Shown here: positions 1-7,175 of the stretch, piece by piece | Layout of the letters: each line of letters starts with the position of its first letter | Position numbering within the stretch: position 1 is the stretch's first letter | Assembly: GCA_045600065.1 (NCBI GenBank) | Contig: JAZRXE010000044.1 | Coordinates: forward strand, 1-26,277 | DNA length: 26,277 nucleotides | Reading direction: 5' to 3' | Source: RGIG2707 sp045600065 | GTDB lineage: Bacteria; Bacillota; Clostridia; Peptostreptococcales; Anaerovoracaceae | Translations under genes and position numbers: made by a program | Notes under the pieces: model-generated | Told to the model about the DNA's origin: nothing | What the model saw: only the letters and a program-made list of their open reading frames with translations | Databases searched by the model: none

Positions 1-155
1 ACATCATCGCTTTCATCCTGAGGGATCAGGGCAATGTATTCCTTGCCTTCTACCTCGAAGATACCCATGATCTCGGCTTCTACTTCCTGACCGTTGTCGA
101 ACTCAAGGGTTATATATTCCGCATCTTCGTCGTATTCTTTGATTTCATCTGACAT
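1..155 (-). CDS. DUF1292 family protein, partial (C-terminus beyond window)
   Basis: A minus-strand reading frame starts at ATG 155-153 and runs off the left edge after 51 full codons. The visible product begins MSDEIKEYDEDAEYITLEF, then has a short acidic beta-rich stretch ending IALIPQDESDD. That is the pattern of the small acidic DUF1292 (YrzB-like) proteins common in Firmicutes, whose function is unknown. A good ribosome site (GGAGG, 8 bases ahead) fixes the start. The gene lies 65 bases downstream of the foldase lipoprotein on the same strand, and no terminator is evident in that gap, so it may be co-transcribed with it. The family call rests on the N-terminal part only. Confidence 0.75.
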   Translation of the reverse strand, partial: MSDEIKEYDEDAEYITLEFDNGQEVEAEIMGIFEVEGKEYIALIPQDESDD

Positions 156-220
156 TTTTTGATCCTCCGATATTTGGTTCAACGCATTAAGCATCAATTA
201 TTAGTATATTACATTAAATT

Positions 221-1234
221 CTATATCAGTGCAACATTTTCCTCCAGCACCTTTTCGACCATGTTGTGCATCGTCAGGTAGACCAGGTATTGCTCGCCGT
301 ACTGTCTCTTGAAGTTGTTGTAAGAATTCTTATACTTTTCGTTGATGAACATCTTTGCGTCCTTATTTACGGGCTCGAAGCCTTCGGTTTCCGCTATTGC
401 CTGGAACAGCAGTATCTTCTTGCAGTCTTCCTTGGCAGCTTCATGAAGATCGTCCATCATCTGATCCTCGTTCTCATAGCCGAATTCGGTGAGGAAGTTG
501 TCGAACTCAACGCCCAGCTGGGCGGCAACGGATCTGTAATATCTGTCGTATTCGCCCTTCTGATAGCTTATGGCCTGGTTGGGTATGTCGGTGAACTCGG
601 TCTCTGCAAGCAGCTGATCGAATACGGTCTGGGTTATGTAATAGGATCTGACCTCCTGGAGATTGTTCCAGCCGTAGCGGTTGTAGAGGTTTTCGACTAC
701 CATTTCGTCGGTGTATTCTCCGCTGACATGCTTGATGCATTCCAGAGTGGTGGCAAACACGGCCTCCTTGCCCTGCAGGTCTGCTTTATCATAGTTCTCG
801 GGGAAGGTGCAGACGATGTCGAACTGATCTCCGGGCTGATGACCGATGATCTGATCCAGGAAGCCGTCGATGTAGCTGGTGACTCCGATGATCACCTCCT
901 GATCGGAGGCGGTGCCGCCCTGGAAGGCCACTCCGTCTATGGTGCCGACATAGCTGATGGAAACGATATCATAATTTTCGACAGAGCCGGTCTTGCTCTC
1001 GCTGTAGCCAGCTATGGAGCCCAGATGGGAGGCTATCAAAGCGTCGATATATTTTTCGGAAACCTCTCTGCCGTGATAATCCGGAAGCTTTACATAATCC
1101 AGGGCTGTGACTCCTTCAAGGTAGCCGTTTTTTGTGAGGCCCTTGCTGGAATTGAGCAGATTGACATATTCGCAGGCGGACAGTGTAAAAATCATCGCCA
1201 GCAGCAGAACTGCTGATACTAAACGTTTCTTCAT
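221..1234 (-). CDS. Trigger-factor-like FKBP-type peptidyl-prolyl isomerase lipoprotein
   Basis: This 337-residue protein starts at MKKRLVSAV. That start is preferred over the upstream in-frame ATG at 1378 because AGGAGA lies just ahead of it and it opens a lipoprotein signal peptide (lipobox LSAC, Cys21). Residues about 86-170 match the FKBP domain of bacterial trigger factor (VENYDIVSISYVGTIDGVAF, later YIDGFLDQIIG and LQGKEAVF). Residues about 171-337 are helical and charged, like the trigger factor C-terminal chaperone region. The ribosome-binding N-terminal domain of true trigger factor is absent. The protein is therefore probably a membrane-anchored extracytoplasmic foldase, a counterpart of PrsA-type lipoproteins, not the cytosolic chaperone. 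Catalytic activity is inferred from family likeness only. Confidence 0.85.
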   Translation of the reverse strand: MKKRLVSAVLLLAMIFTLSACEYVNLLNSSKGLTKNGYLEGVTALDYVKLPDYHGREVSEKYIDALIASHLGSIAGYSESKTGSVENYDIVSISYVGTIDGVAFQGGTASDQEVIIGVTSYIDGFLDQIIGHQPGDQFDIVCTFPENYDKADLQGKEAVFATTLECIKHVSGEYTDEMVVENLYNRYGWNNLQEVRSYYITQTVFDQLLAETEFTDIPNQAISYQKGEYDRYYRSVAAQLGVEFDNFLTEFGYENEDQMMDDLHEAAKEDCKKILLFQAIAETEGFEPVNKDAKMFINEKYKNSYNNFKRQYGEQYLVYLTMHNMVEKVLEENVALI

Positions 1235-1273
1235 ATTGTTAATCTCCTGTAAAAAAGAATTATAAGCTGTTTG

Positions 1274-1302
1274 ATTATACCAAATCCGTTTACGATTGTA
1301 AA
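1274..1302 (-). promoter_or_regulatory. Sigma-A-type promoter for the foldase lipoprotein gene
   Basis: On the minus strand TTTACA (1302-1297) is followed after 17 bases by a perfect TATAAT (1279-1274). It lies 40 bases upstream of the ATG at 1234, so the leader would be short. It is back to back with the plus-strand promoter at 1319-1346. Confidence 0.7.
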
Positions 1303-1318
1303 CCGATGCGCTTTTTTG

Positions 1319-1346
1319 TTGACTGGACTGCTTTTTTTGATAAAAT
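1319..1346 (+). promoter_or_regulatory. Sigma-A-type promoter for the Na/phosphate cotransporter gene
   Basis: TTGACT (1319-1324) and TAAAAT (1341-1346) are separated by 16 bases, about 50 bases upstream of the ATG at 1396. It forms a divergent pair with the minus-strand promoter at 1274-1302. Confidence 0.65.
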
Positions 1347-1395
1347 ATTATTTGGTCAAATGGGAATATTTTTAGCATATGTATTGAGGTAGAAT

Positions 1396-3186
1396 ATGTC
1401 GATTTTTGATGTCATTTCCCTCTTCGGAGGGCTGGCCCTCTTCCTCTACGGCATGCGCATAATGGGCGACGGACTGCAGAGCAGCTCCGCGGGCACATTG
1501 AAGCTTGCCATGGAAAAGGTCACAAACAGCTCGTTTAAGAGCTTTCTTTTAGGTCTATTCGTGACCGCGATCATACAGAGCTCCAATGCTACTGTGATCA
1601 TAACTTCAGGCCTTGTGGGCGCGGGCATTATCAGCCTGCGTCAGTCCATAGGCATCATCCTGGGCGCTAATGTAGGTACCACCATGACAGGCCAGATCAT
1701 CAGACTTCTGGATGTCAACGCCGGCGGTACCTCCTGGCTCAATTTTTTCAAGCCATCCACCCTGGCGCCCCTGGCTTCCATAATAGGTATTTTGCTGATC
1801 ATGTTCATAAAGTCCAAAAAATCCGAGACCGTCGGAGGCATTGCCATGGGCTTCGGTATTCTGTTTACCGGTCTTATGAATATGACAGGTTCCGTAAGCG
1901 CGCTGTCAGAATCCGAAAGCTTCAGGGCAGCCTTTGTTGAAATGGGCGATACTCCGCTTATGGGTTTTCTTGCGGGTCTGGTGGTCTGCTTCATATTGCA
2001 GAGCGCTTCTGCTTCCGTAGGTATACTTCAGGCGATCTCAATGACAGGCGTGCTGTCCTTTAAAACGGTGTACCCGATAATTCTGGGAATATTCCTGGGA
2101 AGCTGCGTAACCACGGCCCTGGTATGCTCCATAGGCGCAAAGGCCGAGGCAAGGCGCACGGGCATGATACATGTGCTGTTCAATATCTGCAAGATAATCC
2201 TGGTATTCACCGGCGTCAGCGTAATGCACAGCATGGGGCTTCTGGATTCCATCTGGTCTGTGCCCATCAGCTCCGGCGGTATCGCGGATGCAAACACCGT
2301 TTTCAATCTGGCATGCACTCTGATAATGCTTCCCGTATGCGCGTATTTTGAGACCGTTGCAAGGGCAGTTATCAAGGACGATCCCGTGGACGAGAAGATC
2401 AGCCGGGAATTCAACTATCTGGACGAGTCTCTGTTCAGATCCCCGGATGTGGCTCTTTCCAGCGCCTTCAAGGCTCTCGAAAGCATGGCACGCAGCACTG
2501 TGTCCAACGTGCAGCTGGCTCTTAAGCAGTATGTGGAATACGATCCCGCTGTAATCGGAAAAATCGAAGAGACCGAAGAATTCATAGATCAGATGGCAGA
2601 CGCGGCAAGCGCTTATCTCATCAAGCTGTCTTCCTGCAACATGCCCACCAGGACCTCGGATCTGCTCAATTATTATCTGACCTGTGTCAGCGAATTCGAA
2701 CGCATTTCCGACCATGCCCTGAATCTTTGCGAAAACGTCGAGGATATGCAGAACAAGGGCTGCACCTTCTCTGAGGAGGCAAAGGAAGAGCTTGCCGTAA
2801 TGTCAGATACCATAGACCTTGTAATCGAGACCACGCTTGATGCCTTTGTGGGAGGCAGCTACGATACAGCACGGCACATAGAGCCCGCCGAAGAGATAGT
2901 AGACCGCATGGTAGACAGGATGCAGGACGGCCACATGAGCAGGCTTCGCAAGGGTCAGTGCAATGTGGATTCGGGCTTCATCTTCCTGGATATGCTCTCC
3001 AATCTTGAGCGTATATCCGACCAGTGCTCCAACATAGGTCTGCACACTCTTGCTCTGTTCGATCCGGAAATAAACGGCTCTGAGCACGATTATGTCAGCA
3101 GGCTGCACAACGGTTCCGACCCCGAGTACGATGCAGAGGTAAAGCTGCTCACCGATAAGTATCTGGGCAGACTCAAGACCTTGTAG
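1396..3186 (+). CDS. Na/phosphate cotransporter family protein with C-terminal PhoU-like domain
   Basis: The 596-residue product is a membrane protein of the Na/Pi-cotransporter (NptA/PF02690) family. The N-terminal half has two inverted repeats, each with the family signature: QSSNAT at 61-66 followed by GANVGTT at 90-96, and QSASAS at 202-207 followed by GSCVTT at 235-240. Hydrophobic helices run to about residue 320. From about 345 to the end the protein is soluble, helical and acidic, with repeated SEFERISDHALN and NLERISDQCSN segments as in PhoU three-helix bundles. It probably imports phosphate with sodium at the cell membrane, with the PhoU-like tail regulating it. The start is supported by GAGGTAGA before the ATG. 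The gene is monocistronic, with a promoter ahead and a hairpin behind. Confidence 0.9.
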   Translation: MSIFDVISLFGGLALFLYGMRIMGDGLQSSSAGTLKLAMEKVTNSSFKSFLLGLFVTAIIQSSNATVIITSGLVGAGIISLRQSIGIILGANVGTTMTGQIIRLLDVNAGGTSWLNFFKPSTLAPLASIIGILLIMFIKSKKSETVGGIAMGFGILFTGLMNMTGSVSALSESESFRAAFVEMGDTPLMGFLAGLVVCFILQSASASVGILQAISMTGVLSFKTVYPIILGIFLGSCVTTALVCSIGAKAEARRTGMIHVLFNICKIILVFTGVSVMHSMGLLDSIWSVPISSGGIADANTVFNLACTLIMLPVCAYFETVARAVIKDDPVDEKISREFNYLDESLFRSPDVALSSAFKALESMARSTVSNVQLALKQYVEYDPAVIGKIEETEEFIDQMADAASAYLIKLSSCNMPTRTSDLLNYYLTCVSEFERISDHALNLCENVEDMQNKGCTFSEEAKEELAVMSDTIDLVIETTLDAFVGGSYDTARHIEPAEEIVDRMVDRMQDGHMSRLRKGQCNVDSGFIFLDMLSNLERISDQCSNIGLHTLALFDPEINGSEHDYVSRLHNGSDPEYDAEVKLLTDKYLGRLKTL

Positions 3187-3202
3187 CTATATTAGTTTAT
3201 AT

Positions 3203-3236
3203 GCCGGCGTGTCCAGCGCCGGCTTTGGTATTTTTA
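3203..3236 (+). terminator. Probable intrinsic terminator after the Na/phosphate cotransporter
   Basis: A 7-bp GC stem, GCCGGCG (3203-3209) pairing with CGCCGGC (3217-3223), has a 7-base loop and is followed by an interrupted T-rich run (TTTGGTATTTTTA). It lies 16 bases after the stop codon. Confidence 0.65.
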
Positions 3237-3258
3237 TCGGCAAAATCAGCTATAAGCC

Positions 3259-3287
3259 TTGACTTTTGTGCTCATTTTCAATAGAAT
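3259..3287 (+). promoter_or_regulatory. Sigma-A-type promoter for the D,D-carboxypeptidase gene
   Basis: TTGACT (3259-3264), a 17-base spacer and TAGAAT (3282-3287) lie 28 bases upstream of the ATG at 3316. AAGGGAGAG follows as the ribosome site. Confidence 0.65.
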
Positions 3288-3315
3288 AATGCATTAAATC
3301 AAAAGGGAGAGATTT

Positions 3316-4131
3316 ATGTACAGTATTTTTTCAAAAACCCCTACAGGCATTGTGATTTCAATGCTTTTAGCACTCGGCCTCAGTCTTGGAGCCTGCGGAG
3401 ACAAGAATCAGCCCGAAGGAGAACTGGATCCCCAGCCGGGCACTGATCCTGTCAGTGTTCAGGCAGAGCAGCCCGATCCCAATCAGGAGCTGATAGAGCT
3501 GGCAGCTCAGATGCAGGACTATACCCTTGGGGAAAACGGCAAGGCCGCGCCCATCAGCGTTCAGGACGACAATATTCTGCTGCTGGTAAACAAGACTCAT
3601 CCTCTGGATAAGAATTACAAGGCAGATGATATGGTCGTTATCGATCGCTGCGATACCGCGGTGGGAAGTTCCGAGACCCGTCAGATGAGGCAGATGGCGG
3701 CGGATCCGCTGAATCAGCTTTTTGACGGGGCAAAGGCTGCGGGCTACACTCTGGTGCTTCGCACAGGCTACCGTTCCTACAGCTACCAGTCCAGCCTCTA
3801 CAACGGCTACGTTCAGCGCAACGGTCAGGCGGAGGCCGACCGCTTCAGCGCAAAGCCGGGAGAAAGCGAGCATCAGACAGGACTGTGCTGCGATGTGGGA
3901 GTGCCCGGAGGCTCTCTGACAGGCTTTAACGGCAGCAAGGAGGCCGCATGGCTTGCAGAGCATGCCCACGAGTACGGTTTCATAATCAGATATCCGGAGG
4001 GCAAGGAAGACAAGACCGGATATATGTACGAATCATGGCATATACGCTACGTGGGAGAAACCGCGGCAGCTTATATATACGAAAACAATATCTGCCTTGA
4101 AGAGTATCTGGGAGTTGTGGATCTCAAATAA
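3316..4131 (+). CDS. VanY/LdcB-type D-alanyl-D-alanine carboxypeptidase lipoprotein (peptidase M15B)
   Basis: A 271-residue exported protein with a lipoprotein signal peptide (lipobox LGAC, Cys27) and a Pro/Glu-rich spacer to about residue 60. The M15 peptidase domain spans about 80-270. Its zinc site is visible: SEHQTGLCCD (His186 and Asp193 as ligands), and ESWHIRYVG (Glu239 as general base, His242 as third ligand). GYRSYSYQ at 151-158 is also typical of the family. It should trim the terminal D-Ala (or act as an L,D-variant) on cell-wall stem peptides outside the membrane. The downstream guaB starts 49 bases later with no clear terminator between, so read-through is possible. Dipeptidase versus carboxypeptidase specificity cannot be decided from the sequence. 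Confidence 0.9.
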   Translation: MYSIFSKTPTGIVISMLLALGLSLGACGDKNQPEGELDPQPGTDPVSVQAEQPDPNQELIELAAQMQDYTLGENGKAAPISVQDDNILLLVNKTHPLDKNYKADDMVVIDRCDTAVGSSETRQMRQMAADPLNQLFDGAKAAGYTLVLRTGYRSYSYQSSLYNGYVQRNGQAEADRFSAKPGESEHQTGLCCDVGVPGGSLTGFNGSKEAAWLAEHAHEYGFIIRYPEGKEDKTGYMYESWHIRYVGETAAAYIYENNICLEEYLGVVDLK

Positions 4132-4180
4132 CTCAAGGCGGTGTCATCTGCGCATTCATTGTAATTCGAAAGGAGAAGAA

Positions 4181-5689
4181 ATGGCTAAGTTTTACAACGA
4201 ACCGTCCCATACTTTCAGTGAGTATCTTCTGATTCCCGGGTATACCGGGCCTGAGAACATACCTGACAACGTAAGTCTCAAGACCCCCATTACCAAGTAC
4301 AGAAAGGGCTTCGAAGAACCCGCAATCACCATGAATATCCCTCTGACTTCCGCAATCATGCAGTCTGTGTCCGGCGACAAGCTGGCCATAGCTCTTGCAA
4401 GAGAAGGCGGAATCTCCTTTATTTACGGCGCGCAGAGCATAGAAAACGAGGCTGCCATGGTAGCCCGCGTTAAGAATTACAAGGCAGGCTTTGTTCCTTC
4501 CGATTCCAATATACGTCCCGACCAGACCCTGGCAGACCTGCTCAGGATCAAGGAAACGACAGGGCATTCCACCACTGCCGTCACCGACGACGGCACAGCG
4601 CAGGGCAAGGTCCTGGGCATCATCACCAGCACTGACTACAGGATCAGCCGCATGGATCCTTCCACAAAGGTTTCCGAGTTCATGACTCCGCTGGACAAGC
4701 TGATCTGCGCCAAGGAGGGCATCAGCCTTGCCGAGGCCAACGACATCCTCTGGGAAAAGAAGCTCAACGCTCTGCCCATCCTGGATCAGGAGGGAAGACT
4801 CAAGTATTTCGTATTCCGCAAGGATTATGACGATCATAAGGCCAATCCCAACGAGCTGCTGGACGATGAAAAGCGCTACATCGTAGGCGCAGGCATCAAT
4901 ACCAGAGACTACGAGCAGCGAGTTCCCGCCCTCATCGAGGCCGGCGCAGACGTGCTGTGCATAGACAGCTCCGAGGGCTACAGCATCTGGCAGAAGAAGA
5001 CCATAGAGTGGATACGCTCCAGGTACGGTGACAGCGTCAAGGTAGGCGCAGGCAATGTGGTCGACGGCGATGCCTTCAGATTCCTGGCAGACGCAGGCGC
5101 GGACTTTGTCAAGATCGGTATTGGCGGCGGTTCCATATGCATCACCAGAGAGACCAAGGGCATAGGCAGGGGCCAGGCCACTGCAGTAATCGAGGTCGCA
5201 AAGGAAAGAGACAAGTACTTCGAAGAGACAGGTATTTATGTGCCTATTTGCTCCGACGGCGGCATAGTTCTGGATTATCACATGACTCTGGCACTGTCCA
5301 TGGGCGCAGACTTCCTGATGCTGGGCAGATACTTTGCAGGCTTCGACGAAAGCCCCACAGCCAAGCTTATGGTAGGCGGCACCTATGTAAAGGAATACTG
5401 GGGCGAAGGCTCCAACCGTGCCCGCAACTGGCAGCGCTACGATCTGGGCGGCAGCAGCAAGCTCAGCTTCGAGGAGGGCGTGGATTCATACGTTCCCTAC
5501 AAGGGCACACTCAGCGACGGTGTTCGCAGCTCCCTGTACAAGGTGAAATCCACCATGTGCAACTGCGGCGCCCTGACCATACCCGAGCTGCAGGAAAAGG
5601 CAACACTGACTCTGGTATCCGCCACCTCCATAGTCGAAGGCGGCGCCCACGATGTCATCCTCAAGGATACCACCAACGTAAAGCGCTAA
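4181..5689 (+). CDS. guaB: IMP dehydrogenase, clostridial variant
   Basis: The 502-residue enzyme oxidises IMP to XMP with NAD, the committed step to GMP. The start at MAKFYNEPSH is chosen over the in-frame ATG at 4097 because AAGGAGAAGAA immediately precedes it and 4097 lies inside the upstream gene. N-terminal TIM-barrel segments include AITMNIPLTSAIMQSVS and REGGISFIYGAQSIE. A CBS pair covers about residues 100-215. The catalytic loop is GIGGGSICITRETKG with Cys320; the more usual bacterial form is GIGPGSICTTR. The flap Arg-Tyr pair is in NWQRYDLGG. It is the first gene of a guaB-guaA pair, with 12 bases between them. No purine riboswitch is visible in the 49-base upstream gap. Confidence 0.95.
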   Translation: MAKFYNEPSHTFSEYLLIPGYTGPENIPDNVSLKTPITKYRKGFEEPAITMNIPLTSAIMQSVSGDKLAIALAREGGISFIYGAQSIENEAAMVARVKNYKAGFVPSDSNIRPDQTLADLLRIKETTGHSTTAVTDDGTAQGKVLGIITSTDYRISRMDPSTKVSEFMTPLDKLICAKEGISLAEANDILWEKKLNALPILDQEGRLKYFVFRKDYDDHKANPNELLDDEKRYIVGAGINTRDYEQRVPALIEAGADVLCIDSSEGYSIWQKKTIEWIRSRYGDSVKVGAGNVVDGDAFRFLADAGADFVKIGIGGGSICITRETKGIGRGQATAVIEVAKERDKYFEETGIYVPICSDGGIVLDYHMTLALSMGADFLMLGRYFAGFDESPTAKLMVGGTYVKEYWGEGSNRARNWQRYDLGGSSKLSFEEGVDSYVPYKGTLSDGVRSSLYKVKSTMCNCGALTIPELQEKATLTLVSATSIVEGGAHDVILKDTTNVKR

Positions 5690-5701
5690 GAGAGGCATAA
5701 A

Positions 5702-6688
5702 ATGGATAACAATGTACGTCCCGAAACAATGGAAAGAATAACCACTCCCGAGCTTGCGGAAGCATTCATCAGGGAGCAGACGGAGGCCATCAGGGCTCAG
5801 GTCGGAGACGGAAGGGTGCTGCTGGCACTGTCAGGCGGAGTGGATTCCTCCGTATGCGCAGCCCTTATCTCCAAGGCTATAGGAAGGCAGCTTACCTGCG
5901 TTCATGTTAACCACGGCCTGCTGCGCAAGGGTGAGCCCGAGCAGGTATGCAAGGTGTTTACCGAGGAGTTTGTCGTAAATCTTGTATATGTGGATGCAGT
6001 GGATCGTTTCCTGGGCGCTCTGGCCGGAGTATCCGACCCCGAGCAGAAGAGAAAGATCATAGGCAAGCTGTTTATAGATGTTTTCGCAGAGGAAGCCGAA
6101 AAACTTGACGGCGTGTCCTTCCTGGGCCAGGGAACCATTTATCCCGACATCCTGGAATCCAAGGACGGCATCAAGAGCCATCACAACGTGGGCGGTCTGC
6201 CCGAAAACATGAAGGATTTCCAGCTTGTAGAGCCCGTCAGGCTGCTTTACAAGGACGAGGTCAGAATGGTGGGCAGACAGCTGGGCCTGCCCGAAAGCAT
6301 GGTAAACCGCCAGCCATTCCCCGGCCCCGGTCTGGGAGTCCGCTGCGTTGGCGCGATCACCAGAGACCGTCTGGAGGCCGTCCGCGAATCCGATGCGATA
6401 CTTCGCGAGGAATTTGCTCTGGCGGGCCTGGAAGGCAAGGTCTGGCAGTACTTTACCGTGGTGCCTCCCTTTACCTCCACAGGCATTAAGGAGGGAAGGC
6501 GCACCGACGACTGGATGGTGATCATCCGCGCCGTAAACAGCGTGGACGCTACCGCTGCCACAGTTCCCGAGCTGCCCTACGAGCTGCTCATGAAGATACG
6601 CGACCGCATCTTCAAGGAGGTCAGGGGCGTCAACCGCGTGCTCTACGACCTGAGCTGCAAGGAACCCGCAACGATAGAATTTGAATAA
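5702..6688 (+). CDS. guaA: GMP synthase, ATP-pyrophosphatase subunit only (no glutaminase domain)
   Basis: The product makes GMP from XMP, ATP and an ammonia source. Its 328 residues cover only the synthetase half: the ATP-pyrophosphatase loop SGGVDSS at 44-50, GQGTIYPDILES, KSHHNVGGLPE, and the dimerisation domain with RQPFPGPGLGVR and the C-terminus PATIEFE. Standard bacterial GuaA is about 510 residues, with a class I glutamine amidotransferase domain of about 190 residues in front. Here that domain is absent. It was not lost to a frameshift, because guaB ends only 12 bases upstream. The arrangement resembles the archaeal two-subunit enzyme, yet no glutaminase subunit gene is in the window. 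Either ammonia is used directly or the partner is encoded elsewhere. The ribosome site is AGAGG. Confidence 0.93.
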   Translation: MDNNVRPETMERITTPELAEAFIREQTEAIRAQVGDGRVLLALSGGVDSSVCAALISKAIGRQLTCVHVNHGLLRKGEPEQVCKVFTEEFVVNLVYVDAVDRFLGALAGVSDPEQKRKIIGKLFIDVFAEEAEKLDGVSFLGQGTIYPDILESKDGIKSHHNVGGLPENMKDFQLVEPVRLLYKDEVRMVGRQLGLPESMVNRQPFPGPGLGVRCVGAITRDRLEAVRESDAILREEFALAGLEGKVWQYFTVVPPFTSTGIKEGRRTDDWMVIIRAVNSVDATAATVPELPYELLMKIRDRIFKEVRGVNRVLYDLSCKEPATIEFE

Positions 6689-6689
6689 G

Positions 6690-6771
6690 ACAGGGGACGG
6701 TTCTGTTGTTGAAGGACAAACCGATTTATCCTGAAACGCCTCAAAAAAGGCAATTGGATTTATCCTGAAAC
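6690..6771 (+). repeat. Truncated GGGGACGGTTCT palindromic element with direct repeat
   Basis: Just after guaA, ACAGGGGACGGTTCTGTTG shares its GGGGACGGTTCT core with the complete palindrome at 10871-10923, but its complementary right arm is missing. It continues into a small G-U-tolerant hairpin (AGGACAAAC pairing with ATTTATCCT). The 15-base sequence GATTTATCCTGAAAC at 6723-6737 is repeated exactly at 6757-6771. This looks like a decayed copy of a dispersed palindromic repeat. Confidence 0.5.
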
Positions 6772-6795
6772 ACTAAATAATTACAGACTTCAAAC

Positions 6796-6831
6796 AGACC
6801 TTGTATCAGATTTTGATGCAGGGTCTTTTTT
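6796..6831 (+). terminator. Strong intrinsic terminator of the guaBA unit
   Basis: A 13-bp stem is formed by AGACCTTGTATCA (6796-6808) and TGATGCAGGGTCT (6814-6826). Two of its pairs are G-T. The loop has five bases and a run of five T follows. Confidence 0.85.
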
Positions 6832-6832
6832 G

Positions 6833-6890
6833 ATGCCTTCCAAAAATGAATCACTTCCAAACACCGGCTTTTCAGGCATTTGGAAGGCAT
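6833..6890. repeat. 12-bp perfect inverted repeat
   Basis: ATGCCTTCCAAA (6833-6844) and its exact reverse complement TTTGGAAGGCAT (6879-6890) flank 34 bases. It begins directly after the terminator T-run. The loop holds a third related piece (CACTTCCAAACACC). Its function is not evident. Confidence 0.45.
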
Positions 6891-6920
6891 TAGCAGCTGA
6901 TTTTGTTACGGAATCAGTTT

Positions 6921-6980
6921 GCAGAGCGAGCCCGGCAGGAGCCTGCGAAGTGGCGACAGGAGGGCGAGCGGGTAAGCGTT
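6921..6980. repeat. GC-rich block, possible dispersed repeat
   Basis: This strongly GC- and purine-rich stretch sits within otherwise AT-richer intergenic DNA. It contains the small palindrome GCAGGAGCCTGC (6935-6946) and a repeated GCGAGC motif. It is free of stop codons in one frame but has no convincing start or ribosome site. It resembles repeat-like intergenic DNA more than a gene, but copy number cannot be judged from one window. Confidence 0.3.
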
Positions 6981-7050
6981 AGATGATAAAGAAGTTTACC
7001 TATCTGTTCATATCGCACGAGGCTTAAATCCGCAGATCCCGTCGGCATTA

Positions 7051-7079
7051 TGGAAATTTTTACCCGGTTGATATATAAT
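7051..7079 (+). promoter_or_regulatory. Candidate promoter for the ABC exporter operon
   Basis: TGGAAA (7051-7056, four of six consensus bases), a 17-base spacer and a perfect TATAAT (7074-7079) lie about 95 bases upstream of the ATG at 7176. That leaves a leader of roughly 90 bases carrying two hairpins. Confidence 0.5.
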
Positions 7080-7089
7080 AAGTGGATAA

Positions 7090-7110
7090 CGGCGCTCAGG
7101 CGCCGGTTTT
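7090..7110 (+). terminator. Hairpin with T-run in the exporter leader, possible attenuator
   Basis: CGGCGC (7090-7095) pairs with GCGCCG (7100-7105) across a four-base loop, then G and TTTT follow. It lies directly after the predicted transcription start and before the exporter ATG. A second hairpin, CGCCGG (7139-7144) with CCGGCG (7152-7157), sits just ahead of the ribosome site. Together they could control read-through or initiation. Confidence 0.4.
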
Positions 7111-7175
7111 AAAGTGCAATGCATATCATTCAGTGCTTCGCCGGACCGGAGCCGGCGGTCAGAGGACATAGATCG

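Larger units (their letters stand above)
6689..7175. other. Intergenic region between guaA and the ABC exporter
   Basis: This is the only gene-free stretch longer than 300 bases. In order it holds a truncated palindromic repeat, the guaBA terminator, a 12-bp inverted repeat, a GC-rich repeat-like block, a promoter with a perfect TATAAT, and two GC-rich hairpins in the leader of the exporter gene. No protein-coding gene is supported here. A 14-codon ATG frame at 6983-7027 has no well-placed ribosome site. Confidence 0.7.

Noticed and set aside
1235..1378. A 48-residue N-terminal extension of the foldase lipoprotein
   Set aside because: It would bury the signal peptide and run through the predicted promoter. 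The lipoprotein signal and ribosome site indicate a start at 1234.
4097..4180. A 28-residue N-terminal extension of GuaB
   Set aside because: It overlaps the end of the upstream carboxypeptidase gene. A strong ribosome site and the family's normal N-terminus are at 4181.
4132..4180. A purine or other riboswitch ahead of guaB, also considered ahead of purE
   Set aside because: The gap is only 49 bases and lacks the purine-aptamer core sequences. The purE leader after its promoter is about 30 bases.
5690..5701. A frameshifted glutaminase domain for GuaA upstream of the ATPase half
   Set aside because: Only 12 bases separate guaB and guaA, and guaB is complete, so there is no space for remnants of a domain of about 190 residues.
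6983..7027. A 14-codon frame (MIKKFTYLFISHEA) that could be a leader peptide for the ABC exporter
   Set aside because: The nearest AGGAGG is about 19 bases from the ATG, too far, and the best promoter lies downstream of the frame.
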